Below are positions 1 through 6,123 of a stretch of DNA of 7,855 nucleotides, in pieces; within the stretch, counting starts at the first letter, position 1, and every line of letters begins with the position of its first letter. The notes beneath the pieces were generated by a model. It was not told the origin of the DNA and did not search any database. It worked only from the letters and a program-made list of their open reading frames with translations. Location: assembly GCA_018304445.1 (NCBI GenBank), contig JAGVWD010000026.1, positions 1 to 7,855 of the forward strand, given 5' to 3'. Source of the stretch: Candidatus Iainarchaeum sp. (GTDB taxonomy: Archaea > Iainarchaeota > Iainarchaeia > Iainarchaeales > JAXPJC01). Both the position numbers and the translations under genes were made by a program.

Positions 1-1
1 G

Positions 2-1498
2 AATTACACTGCGCTCGCGCCCGTTGGCATAAGCGCCTATGTGCCTGCGGACGGGGAAATAATTGAAATGGCATACTCCGACTGGCCGGGCGATACTGCG
101 CTTACAGTGAATGTAAAGGATTCAGGCAATAATGCAATTGAAAACGCACAAATCTATTTGAATGGAATTCTAATTGGGAATACAAATGCGCAGGGCGCAT
201 TAAGCAAGAGCCTTACGCTCAAAAAAGACACTTATGAGATAAAGGCTAAAAAGGACACAAGCGAAAAAACTGCCTCAATCACTGTTGTTGATTATTCAGC
301 AATAACTGCAAATTTAGTTTTGGAAGATTCAACTGCAAGGGCGCTCAATTGGCTGCTTACGCATCAGGACAGCTCTGGGCAGATTGGAACGCATGCGGTA
401 TGGGGGAATGCGTTTGCGCTGATGGCGCTCAGCCTGTTTTCAGGTAATGACACTGTAAAAACAAATGCAATGAATTATCTCCTTGCAAACCAGGGGGATG
501 ACGCGGGCTTCGGATACCCCGGATTCGGAAGCGATGTGCTTCATACTGCAGTTTCAGCAATGGCGCTTATCTCGAATGGAAAACAGCTGCAGGAATTTGC
601 GAAAAACGGTAAAACCTCAACAGAATATATGCTTTCAAACCAAATCAGCGACGGGGGCTTCGGATATGGGGCAAGCGATGTTGATACAACCTCATGGAGC
701 GCGGTTGCGTTTGCGCAATCCGGACAGCAACAGCCAACGGTAAATTCAAAAACGCCGAAGGATTTTCTGTTAAGCGCCCAGAACAGCGATGGCGGCTTTC
801 CATACAATGCGGGCGGGGCGAGCAGCGTAGAGTACAGCGCCGAAGCATTAATCGGGCTTAAGGCTGCAAATTATGCGAAGGATTCCAAAATAACAAATGC
901 AATAAATTATCTGCGCGCAGGGCAAAGTGCGAATGGGTGCTTCTCAAATGCATACACAACTTCATTAAGCGCGATTGCGCTCATTGCATACGGGGAGGAT
1001 GCGAATTCTGCAATTGCCTGCCTTAAAACCTTGCAATTAAGCGATGGGGGTTTCGCGCGTTCTGGAAGCACTGGCAATTCTGTTGATACTGCTGCCGCAA
1101 TCATTGCAATTTCCGAAAAGACTTTCCCTTTGAGCACATCAAGCACGAGCTCTGATTCAAATGGAGTTGCGCCGCTTAACAGCGTTGTGAAGTTTGTTGT
1201 TCCCATTACAAACACAGGAAAGCACAAGGCTACAGATGTTTATGCGCAGATTCCGGGAATAAATGCAAATTGGATTCTGGAGGGGAGCTCCACAAGGTCA
1301 TTTTCGGAAATAAATCCCAATGAGACAAAAAACGCGGTAATTTATGTGAAGATGCAGAGCGTTGGGGAAATCAACATAAGGGCCGAAATAACTGCAAACG
1401 AGCTTGTGGGCGCCGCATCAACAAATTACGTGAAGGTCCTGGTTGAGGCAATTACGCTCCTTGCGAGCATGTATGTTGACTCCATCACTCAGGGATAA
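2..1498 (+). CDS. Secreted protein with six alpha-alpha toroid (prenyltransferase-like) repeats, 5' partial
   Basis: The frame is open to the left edge, so the N-terminus and any signal peptide lie outside the window; GTG 41 is only an internal codon. The visible part has three regions. First, a beta-rich segment (about nt 95-290) resembles carboxypeptidase-regulatory or PEGA-type surface domains. Second, six helical-hairpin repeats begin near nt 341, 467, 617, 755, 899 and 1013; each has a helix followed by a turn such as QGDDAGFGY, QISDGGFGY, QNSDGGFPY or QLSDGGFAR, then an Ala-rich helix. Third, a CARDB/APHP-like beta-sandwich (about nt 1175-1450) contains the typical 'ITNTGKHKATDVYAQIPG' pattern. 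Six such repeats form a closed alpha6-alpha6 barrel, as in squalene-cyclase-like folds and in cobalamin-binding intrinsic factor. No acidic DxDD-type cyclase motif is obvious, so ligand binding is more likely than cyclisation. No C-terminal membrane anchor is seen. The DUF4430 and ECF genes downstream suggest a role in extracellular ligand capture; that is inference. Confidence 0.8.
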   Translation, partial: NYTALAPVGISAYVPADGEIIEMAYSDWPGDTALTVNVKDSGNNAIENAQIYLNGILIGNTNAQGALSKSLTLKKDTYEIKAKKDTSEKTASITVVDYSAITANLVLEDSTARALNWLLTHQDSSGQIGTHAVWGNAFALMALSLFSGNDTVKTNAMNYLLANQGDDAGFGYPGFGSDVLHTAVSAMALISNGKQLQEFAKNGKTSTEYMLSNQISDGGFGYGASDVDTTSWSAVAFAQSGQQQPTVNSKTPKDFLLSAQNSDGGFPYNAGGASSVEYSAEALIGLKAANYAKDSKITNAINYLRAGQSANGCFSNAYTTSLSAIALIAYGEDANSAIACLKTLQLSDGGFARSGSTGNSVDTAAAIIAISEKTFPLSTSSTSSDSNGVAPLNSVVKFVVPITNTGKHKATDVYAQIPGINANWILEGSSTRSFSEINPNETKNAVIYVKMQSVGEINIRAEITANELVGAASTNYVKVLVEAITLLASMYVDSITQG

Positions 1499-1514
1499 GG
1501 GTATAATGCCCTTA

Positions 1515-1564
1515 TAAAACATCAAGCACGCAAGGTTTGCAAGCAAAGTGTGCTTGATGTTTTA
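1515..1564. terminator. Strong hairpin between the toroid gene and the downstream operon
   Basis: A perfect 15-bp inverted repeat has arms at 1515-1529 (TAAAACATCAAGCAC) and 1550-1564 (GTGCTTGATGTTTTA), separated by a 20-nt loop that holds a smaller GCAA/TTGC pairing. It starts 16 nt after the toroid stop codon, and the 3' arm ends in GATGTTTTA, so it could terminate transcription. It also overlaps a TATA-like TTATAAAA at 1512-1519, so an operator or a mobile palindromic repeat are alternatives. Confidence 0.6.
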
Positions 1565-1586
1565 ATGAACCCCAAGTTTGTTTCCC

Positions 1587-1592
1587 AGGTGA
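1587..1592 (+). promoter_or_regulatory. Ribosome binding site for the 1597 gene
   Basis: AGGTGA lies 4 nt before ATG 1597. It supports translation from this ATG and marks the start of the downstream gene group. Confidence 0.55.
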
Positions 1593-1596
1593 AAAA

Positions 1597-2097
1597 ATGA
1601 ATATTGTCGCGCTGAAGGTTTTTGCGGCTGTTGCTGCTATTTTTCTCGGGAGCGCGGCGATTACCCTTGTTATTGTAAATCCTAATGTGAATGCGTTTGC
1701 AGCACTTATTTTTGGGAACGGAGTGGGCGCGCAGGGCAATGGAAACAGCCTTGAAGCAGGATTGGCCGCAAACGGGAATTCCGCAGATGATAAAAATGCG
1801 GGCAGCGGCGCCGGCGCCAATGGAATTTCAAGCTCCCTTTCCTATGAGGTTATGGGCTTCACAAGGCTGGATGCTAATTTGCTTGCGGAGCAGGAAATTC
1901 CTGAATGCCCAAATTCTGCAGATTTAACAGTAAGGATAAGGAATTCTGGAAAATATGCCGCGGAGAAAATATCCATAGGCGCAAACTCCGGCCGCGGAAA
2001 GGGAAATAAAAATGAAATTGTGCAAATCCTCTGGGCAGGGGCTGGAGATTGCAATTTCGGCAGTAAATGCAAACCCTATCGAATTAAAAACAAATAA
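1597..2097 (+). CDS. Small membrane-anchored or secreted protein, possibly frameshifted at its C-terminus
   Basis: The family is not recognised. The product has 166 residues. Residues 1-40 form a hydrophobic signal-anchor or signal peptide (VFAAVAAIFLGSAAITLVIV). Residues 41-80 are a low-complexity Gly/Asn/Ala/Ser linker. From about residue 95 a beta-sandwich begins with a pattern like CARDB domains (ADLTVRIRNSGKYAAEKISI), similar in style to the last domain of the upstream toroid protein. The last 14 residues (GSKCKPYRIKNK and neighbours) look unlike a beta domain, while the +1 frame from 2060 reads AVNANPIELKTNNAE and stops at 2105-2107, just before the next gene. A one-base indel near 2058-2062 would explain this. 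The gene is probably co-transcribed with the regulator and ECF genes. An outward-facing accessory role in ligand capture is inference. Confidence 0.6.
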   Translation: MNIVALKVFAAVAAIFLGSAAITLVIVNPNVNAFAALIFGNGVGAQGNGNSLEAGLAANGNSADDKNAGSGAGANGISSSLSYEVMGFTRLDANLLAEQEIPECPNSADLTVRIRNSGKYAAEKISIGANSGRGKGNKNEIVQILWAGAGDCNFGSKCKPYRIKNK

Positions 2098-2110
2098 TGC
2101 AGAATAATAA

Positions 2111-2704
2111 ATGGATGCGGGAAAAATGGGAGCAATTGACCCTGGGCTGAATGTTGCGAATTTTTACGCGCTTGAGGCGCTTTATTTGCTCAGCAGGAAG
2201 GCAATAAGCAGGCGCAAGCTGATGCTGGAACTGGGATTGAGCGAGAGCAAGACCCGCACGCTGCTGCAGCATATGCAAGGAATAAAATACATAAAGCCAA
2301 CAACGAAGGGATATGCCCTTACTGAAAAGGGGATGAAGGGCGCGCTGAAGCTGCAGGGAATAATAAAGGACATGAAAAGCATTGATTTGGGGAATCTAAT
2401 AGATTCCAGGAAGGGATTTGCCCTGCACGCCAAGCATCTAAGGAGCGGCATGCGCACCTATGAGATAAGGGACATTGCAATCAAGGCGGGCGCAGAAGGC
2501 GCGCTGGTCCTGAGGGCATCGAACAACGGGCTGAAGTTTGTTGATCCCGCAACAAGGGAATACGAGCAGAAGCTGCACAGCATAGAAAGGCAGCTGAAGG
2601 GGCTGCGGAACAATGACACTGTAATAGTCAGCTTTGCGCAGAATGCAGAGAATGCAAAGGCGGGGCTTTGGAACATAATTGAGAATCTGATAAATGCGGG
2701 CTGA
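2111..2704 (+). CDS. Winged-helix transcriptional regulator, probably DUF4443 type
   Basis: The product has 197 residues. Residues 15-75 fit a winged helix-turn-helix: a helix (FYALEALYLLSRK), a second helix (SRRKLMLELG), a recognition helix (SESKTRTLLQHMQG) and a wing ending in GYALTEKG. Residues 115-195 form an alpha/beta domain (IRDIAIKAGAEGALVLRAS, then NDTVIVSFAQNAENAKAGL) resembling the archaeal DUF4443 domain, which is thought to be a ligand-sensing or oligomerisation module. The assignment comes from remembered family pattern, not a search. The start at ATG 2111 has no clear ribosome binding site; ATG 2126 is an alternative. The gene begins 13 nt after the preceding stop and overlaps the ECF gene by 11 nt, so it is translationally linked to the transporter. 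It is a good candidate to regulate the locus, perhaps through the imported ligand. Confidence 0.7.
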   Translation: MDAGKMGAIDPGLNVANFYALEALYLLSRKAISRRKLMLELGLSESKTRTLLQHMQGIKYIKPTTKGYALTEKGMKGALKLQGIIKDMKSIDLGNLIDSRKGFALHAKHLRSGMRTYEIRDIAIKAGAEGALVLRASNNGLKFVDPATREYEQKLHSIERQLKGLRNNDTVIVSFAQNAENAKAGLWNIIENLINAG

Positions 2705-3416
2705 GAAAATGGAAAAGGAAAAAAAGAGAAGCGCGCACGCGGTTGCGGAGCAGCAGGAAAGGGCAAGGGAAAAGCAGGACGCCTCGCTCAAGGGAATTGC
2801 GCGCCTGTGGAGGGAAGCGAAAGCAAAAAAGGAATTGCGCAATTTTGCAATATTCGCTGGCTTGCTTTCTGCTGCAGTTGCGGGAAGGGTTGCACTGCAG
2901 TATGTCCCTTCGGTTGAGCCCATAATTCCATTTGCAGTTCTTGCCGGTTTGCTGCTCGGAGTGAAGGAAGGATTTACTGTTGGGGGCGCGGCCTACATAA
3001 TCTCAAATTTCTTCATCTGGGGGTTGCAGGGCCCATGGACAGTATTCCAGGCAATTGGCGCGGCATTTCCAGGGGCATTTGCGGGAATTTTCGGGAAAGT
3101 AAAAAAGCCGAGCACTTGGGACCTTGTGTGGATTTCGCTTGCGGGAACGATATTTTTTGAAATAGTGATGAACATTTCCGGGGCGTTTATGGGCATCGGA
3201 TTGCTGGGCGCGTTTTCAATATTCATGATTCCCCTGTATTTTGCCACTTCACTCCCATTTTCCATTACGCACATAATTACAAATGTAATATTCGCACGGG
3301 CGTTTGCTCCGCTGTTAAAATTAAGGAGGCATGAGGATGAACTCAAAATCATTAGCTATATTAGGCATAATCCTGATGGCACTAGTGCTAACATCAGGGT
3401 GTATAAAGCAGAGTGA
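2694..3416 (+). CDS. ECF transporter S component (substrate-binding membrane subunit), possibly corrinoid-specific
   Basis: The product has 240 residues and several membrane segments, roughly residues 51-70, 77-90, 95-110, 115-133, 143-160, 165-185 and 187-205. The stretch VALQYVPSVEPIIPFAVLAG followed by GVKEGFTVGGAAYIISNFF and LQGPWTVFQ matches the pattern of S components in energy-coupling-factor uptake systems, including predicted cobalamin-type members. S components bind the vitamin and dock on a shared EcfT-EcfA module; no EcfA or EcfT gene is in the window. Two oddities stand out: a charged, probably coiled N-terminal extension of about 48 residues, and a C-terminal tail of about 26 residues encoded in the overlap with the next gene. 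ATG 2694 overlaps the regulator stop; ATG 2709 is also possible, and neither has a strong ribosome binding site. Corrinoid specificity is inferred from the DUF4430 and toroid neighbours. Confidence 0.75.
   Translation: MRAEKMEKEKKRSAHAVAEQQERAREKQDASLKGIARLWREAKAKKELRNFAIFAGLLSAAVAGRVALQYVPSVEPIIPFAVLAGLLLGVKEGFTVGGAAYIISNFFIWGLQGPWTVFQAIGAAFPGAFAGIFGKVKKPSTWDLVWISLAGTIFFEIVMNISGAFMGIGLLGAFSIFMIPLYFATSLPFSITHIITNVIFARAFAPLLKLRRHEDELKIISYIRHNPDGTSANIRVYKAE
3323..3329 (+). promoter_or_regulatory. Ribosome binding site that sets the DUF4430 start
   Basis: AAGGAGG ends 7 nt before ATG 3337 but only 1 nt before ATG 3331. The spacing favours 3337. The site lies inside the ECF S-component gene. Confidence 0.75.
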
Positions 3417-3744
3417 AGATCCGCTTTCATTGGAAAAGGTGAATTTCCAGCTGCTGATTGAGGCAAATGGGGAGGAAACCTCGCAAAGCATTTCGGTTCC
3501 AAAAGGAACAAATGCGCTTGAGGCAATGAAAATGCTTGCTGACGTTAATTACTCAACCTCGGCATTCGGGGCGTTTGTAACATCAATAAACGGCATTGCA
3601 AATACTTCAGACAGCTACTGGCTTTTCTGGATTGAGGGGAAATTCGCTGAAAAGGCGATTGATGCATATTCGATAAACGGGGACACTGTCGTGATATGGC
3701 GCTTCCTGGATGCTGAGGAGAGCAAGAAATTCTGGGGAAGTTAA
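3337..3744 (+). CDS. DUF4430 lipoprotein (transcobalamin-type beta domain)
   Basis: From ATG 3337 the product has 135 residues. Residues 1-21 are a lipoprotein signal peptide (SLAILGIILMALVLTSG) with the putative lipidated Cys at 22. Residues 35-123 carry the DUF4430 pattern: a VPKGTNALEAMKML segment, then GAFVTSINGIANTSDSYWLFWIEGKFAEKA and a final GDTVVIWRF strand. This fold forms the C-terminal half of intrinsic factor and transcobalamin, where it closes over B12 together with an alpha6-alpha6 barrel. Here it is a separate membrane-tethered protein, and the toroid domain is encoded at the start of the window. The gene overlaps the ECF S-component gene by 80 nt in another frame, which indicates tight co-expression. 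Expected role: hand the captured ligand to the ECF permease at the outer face of the membrane. DUF4430 also occurs in proteins of unknown ligand, so B12 binding is not proven. Confidence 0.8.
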   Translation: MNSKSLAILGIILMALVLTSGCIKQSEDPLSLEKVNFQLLIEANGEETSQSISVPKGTNALEAMKMLADVNYSTSAFGAFVTSINGIANTSDSYWLFWIEGKFAEKAIDAYSINGDTVVIWRFLDAEESKKFWGS

Positions 3745-3770
3745 TTGGTTTGAGTGAGGGAAAGAGCAGG

Positions 3771-3810
3771 GCAATATAATTGCAGCATTATATATTGCAG
3801 TTTATATTGC
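3771..3810. repeat. Three adjacent GCA-N(7/8)-TGC boxes, candidate operator
   Basis: The boxes are GCAATATAATTGC (3771-3783, a palindrome with GCAAT/ATTGC arms), GCATTATATATTGC (3785-3798) and GCAGTTTATATTGC (3797-3810). They are arranged head to tail at 12-14 nt spacing. The pattern looks like a cooperative regulator-binding site for nrdD expression; no binding protein can be named. Confidence 0.4.
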
Positions 3811-4032
3811 ATCCTGCGCTTCCATACTGCGGATTAGTGGAAAGTATATGCTGCAGTTTATATTCACGCAGGGATGAAAGCAATCTGAATGCGCCTTGCC
3901 TGATGCCGATTGGCAAATCTAACTCATGTGAAACATATTTCTGATGAAAGTTTGCAAAGGAGCGTTTTTGCGCTTAAAAACTTTATTTTCCAAATATAAA
4001 CTCCGCAATAATAAACCTTTATTAATGCTTCA

Positions 4033-4044
4033 GCAGTTTATATT
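4033..4044 (+). promoter_or_regulatory. Probable nrdD promoter (TATA-like box)
   Basis: TTTATATT at 4037-4044, within the third GCAGTTTATATT copy, is centred about 44 nt before ATG 4084. With the usual archaeal spacing of about 26 nt, transcription would start near 4066, just before the GAGGG ribosome binding site at 4069-4073. This also argues against the upstream TTG 4063 as start codon. Confidence 0.5.
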
Positions 4045-4083
4045 TCAGAAACCTAATTTTTATTGCCTGAGGGAAGCGGAAAA

Positions 4084-6123
4084 ATGAAAAAAGCGCAAAG
4101 CATCAAGTATGTCAAGAAGCGCGACGGGAGGACTGTAAAGTTCGACCCCTCCAATGTGGAAGAGGCAATTTTCAAGGCGGCGGTTGCTGTTGGCGGCCAT
4201 GACCGGGAGATGGCAAAGGCGATTGCCGAAAGTGTTGAAAAGGAAGCCAATAAGCAGTTTTCCGGCGCAATTCCGAGCGTCGAGCAGATCCAGGATATTG
4301 TTGAGAATGTGCTCATAAAGGAAGGGCATGCAAAAACAGCAAAGGCATACATCCTCTACAGGCAGAAGCGCGCCGAGATGAGGGAAAGCGCGGCATTCCT
4401 TAAGAAAATAAACGGCATTGTGGACCAGTATGTTGTAAAGAGCGACTGGAGGGTTAGGGAGAACAGCAATGCCAATTATGCGCTTTCAGGGCTGCAGGCG
4501 CACATTTCTGGAGCCGTAATCGCGGAGTATGCGTTAAGGAACATTTATCCATCAGAAATAGGAAAGGCACACAGGGACGGGGATTTGCACATTCATGATT
4601 TGGGGAACGGAACCTTCTCAGGATATTGCGCGGGCTGGAGTCTGCACCAATTGCTTGAAGTTGGCTTCGGCGGAATTGCAAATGTGGTTTCGGCAAAGCC
4701 AGCAAAGCATTTGAATGCGCTGCTTGGGCAGATGATTAATTTCATTGGCACTCTGCAGAACGAATGGGCCGGGGCGCAGGCGTTCTCCTCTTTCGACACT
4801 TATCTCGCGCCATTTGTAGCAAAGGACAATCTTGACTACAAAAAGGTCAAGCAGTCAGTCCAGGAATTTGTTTTTGCAGCCAATGCCACTTCCCGCTGGG
4901 GAAACCAGGTTCCGTTTTCAAATATTACCCTTGATTGGAAAGTTCCCGAAGACATGCAGGCTGAGCATGTTCTTTATGGGGGGAAGCTATTGCAGGATGA
5001 AACCTATTCAGATTACCAGGACGAAATGGACCTTATCAACAAGGCATTCATTGAAACAATGCTTGAGGGCGATGCAAAAGGCAGGACATTTACGTTCCCA
5101 ATTCCCACTTACAACATCACAAGGGATTTTGACTGGGATACCGAGAATGCGCAGCTGCTGTTTGAGCTTACTTCAAAGTACGGCACCCCCTATTTCCAGA
5201 ATTTCATAAACTCTTCCTTGAAGCCAAGTGATGTGAGGAGCATGTGCTGCAGATTGCAGCTGAATCTGAAGGAACTTGAGGCAAAAACAGGGGGATTGTT
5301 CGGAAGCGGGGAGAAAACTGGCTCCGTTGGAGTAGTAACAATAAACATGCCGCGCATCGGCTTCAATGCTAAGGGAAATGATGAGAAATTCTTTGAGCGC
5401 CTGGGGCACCTAATGCTGCTTGCAAAGGAATCGCTCGAGATAAAACGCAAGGAAGTTTCAAAGAACATGGAAGCAGGGCTGCTCCCCTGGAGCAAGCATT
5501 ATCTTGGAACGCTTGATTACCATTTCACAACAATCGGGCTTGTGGGAATGCATGAGGCCTGCCTGAATTTCCTCGGGAAGGGGATTGAAACCCGGGAAGG
5601 GAAGAAATTTGCGGAGAGGGCGCTTGATTTCATGAGGGAAAGGCTTGTTGAATTCCAGAAGGAAACTGGGCACATTTACAATTTGGAGGCAACGCCTGCA
5701 GAAGGCACTTCCTACAGGCTTGCAAGGATTGACAGGAAAAAACTGCCGAACATAATAACAGCCGGCAAGAAGGAGCCCTATTACACAAATTCCACGCACC
5801 TTCCAGTCAGCCACACTGATGATATTTTTGAGGCTCTCCAGCACCAGGATGCCCTGCAGACCAAATATTCCGGAGGGACTGTCCTGCATGGATTTATCGG
5901 GGAACAGATAAGCAGCTATGAGGCGTGCCGGAAGCTTGTGAAGAAAATTGCCTATAATTTCAGATTGCCATATTATACGATCACACCAACTTTCAGTGTG
6001 TGCCCCGTCCATGGCTATGTGAAGGGCGAGCATTTCAGCTGCCCGATGGAAATTGAAAAACCATCAACTGAAAATAAAAAGGAGGTGCTTGTGAATGAGC
6101 TCAAAGTGCAATGCGTCCACTGA
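4084..6123 (+). CDS. nrdD: Anaerobic ribonucleoside-triphosphate reductase NrdD, core without glycyl-radical domain
   Basis: From ATG 4084 (GAGGG at 4069-4073) the product has 679 residues. It reduces ribonucleotides to deoxyribonucleotides under anaerobic conditions. Residues 3-94 are an ATP-cone (YVKKRDGRTVKFDPSNVEEA), the allosteric activity domain. The rest is the class III catalytic barrel: HRDGDLHIHDLG at 163-174, YCAGWSLHQLL at 181-191 with Cys182, NEWAGAQAFSSFDTYLAPF near 226-244, SMCCRLQLN at 386-394 with the probable thiyl-radical Cys (388 or 389), EATPAEGTSYRLARID at 535-550 and YYTNSTHLPV at 566-575. Zinc-site residues Cys640, His643 and Cys653 are present, but the expected next Cys after CP is Met655. 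The protein stops at Cys677-Val-His without the RVVGY glycyl-radical motif, which is encoded by the next, overlapping gene. Canonical NrdD proteins carry it in the same chain. Confidence 0.95.
   Translation: MKKAQSIKYVKKRDGRTVKFDPSNVEEAIFKAAVAVGGHDREMAKAIAESVEKEANKQFSGAIPSVEQIQDIVENVLIKEGHAKTAKAYILYRQKRAEMRESAAFLKKINGIVDQYVVKSDWRVRENSNANYALSGLQAHISGAVIAEYALRNIYPSEIGKAHRDGDLHIHDLGNGTFSGYCAGWSLHQLLEVGFGGIANVVSAKPAKHLNALLGQMINFIGTLQNEWAGAQAFSSFDTYLAPFVAKDNLDYKKVKQSVQEFVFAANATSRWGNQVPFSNITLDWKVPEDMQAEHVLYGGKLLQDETYSDYQDEMDLINKAFIETMLEGDAKGRTFTFPIPTYNITRDFDWDTENAQLLFELTSKYGTPYFQNFINSSLKPSDVRSMCCRLQLNLKELEAKTGGLFGSGEKTGSVGVVTINMPRIGFNAKGNDEKFFERLGHLMLLAKESLEIKRKEVSKNMEAGLLPWSKHYLGTLDYHFTTIGLVGMHEACLNFLGKGIETREGKKFAERALDFMRERLVEFQKETGHIYNLEATPAEGTSYRLARIDRKKLPNIITAGKKEPYYTNSTHLPVSHTDDIFEALQHQDALQTKYSGGTVLHGFIGEQISSYEACRKLVKKIAYNFRLPYYTITPTFSVCPVHGYVKGEHFSCPMEIEKPSTENKKEVLVNELKVQCVH
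6081..6087 (+). promoter_or_regulatory. Internal ribosome binding site for the radical-domain gene
   Basis: GGAGGTG lies inside the 3' end of nrdD and ends 7 nt before ATG 6095. A TGA in the ATG frame at 6092-6094 directly precedes the ATG, so the small frame cannot be entered from upstream of this point. Together these indicate independent initiation, probably coupled to ribosomes finishing nrdD. Confidence 0.8.

Larger units (their letters stand above)
3745..4083. other. Long intergenic region with repeated AT-rich boxes upstream of nrdD
   Basis: There is no convincing ORF in this stretch of about 340 nt. It holds three exact copies of GCAGTTTATATT (3797-3808, 3853-3864, 4033-4044), an inverted near-copy AATATAAACTCC (3993-4004), and three adjacent GCA...TTGC boxes at 3771-3810. 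A short AGCG/CGCT hairpin lies near 3961-3974. The simplest reading is the control region of nrdD, with one copy acting as TATA box. A small RNA cannot be excluded. Confidence 0.55.

Noticed and set aside
341..1117. Toroid repeats as a real squalene or terpene cyclase
   Set aside because: The GGF turns fit the fold, but the acidic catalytic motif is not seen and the protein looks secreted with surface-type beta domains.
2438..2923. Reverse-strand open frame across the regulator/ECF junction
   Set aside because: It overlaps two convincing + strand genes and has a Cys/Ser/Phe-rich composition typical of antisense reading.
3331..3336. ATG 3331 as the DUF4430 start
   Set aside because: It is 1 nt from AAGGAGG, too close for initiation; ATG 3337 has normal spacing and directly opens the signal peptide.
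3868..3950. C/D box guide RNA in the nrdD leader region
   Set aside because: CTGA and TGATG-like pieces occur, but the first C box is imperfect and the gap to the first CTGA is too short for a guide.
4063..4083. TTG 4063 as the nrdD start
   Set aside because: It adds only seven residues, overlaps the expected transcription start and contains the GAGGG that serves ATG 4084.
5458..6033. Long reverse-strand open frame inside nrdD
   Set aside because: It lies wholly opposite a well-conserved gene, has no recognisable domain or ribosome binding site, and is best explained as a shadow of nrdD codon use.
6079..6096. prfB-like programmed +1 frameshift: AGGAGG followed by CTT just before the frame change
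   Set aside because: A +1 slip at CTT 6088 enters a frame that meets TGA at 6092-6094, so it cannot yield the radical domain. The AGGAGG is better explained as the ribosome binding site of ATG 6095.
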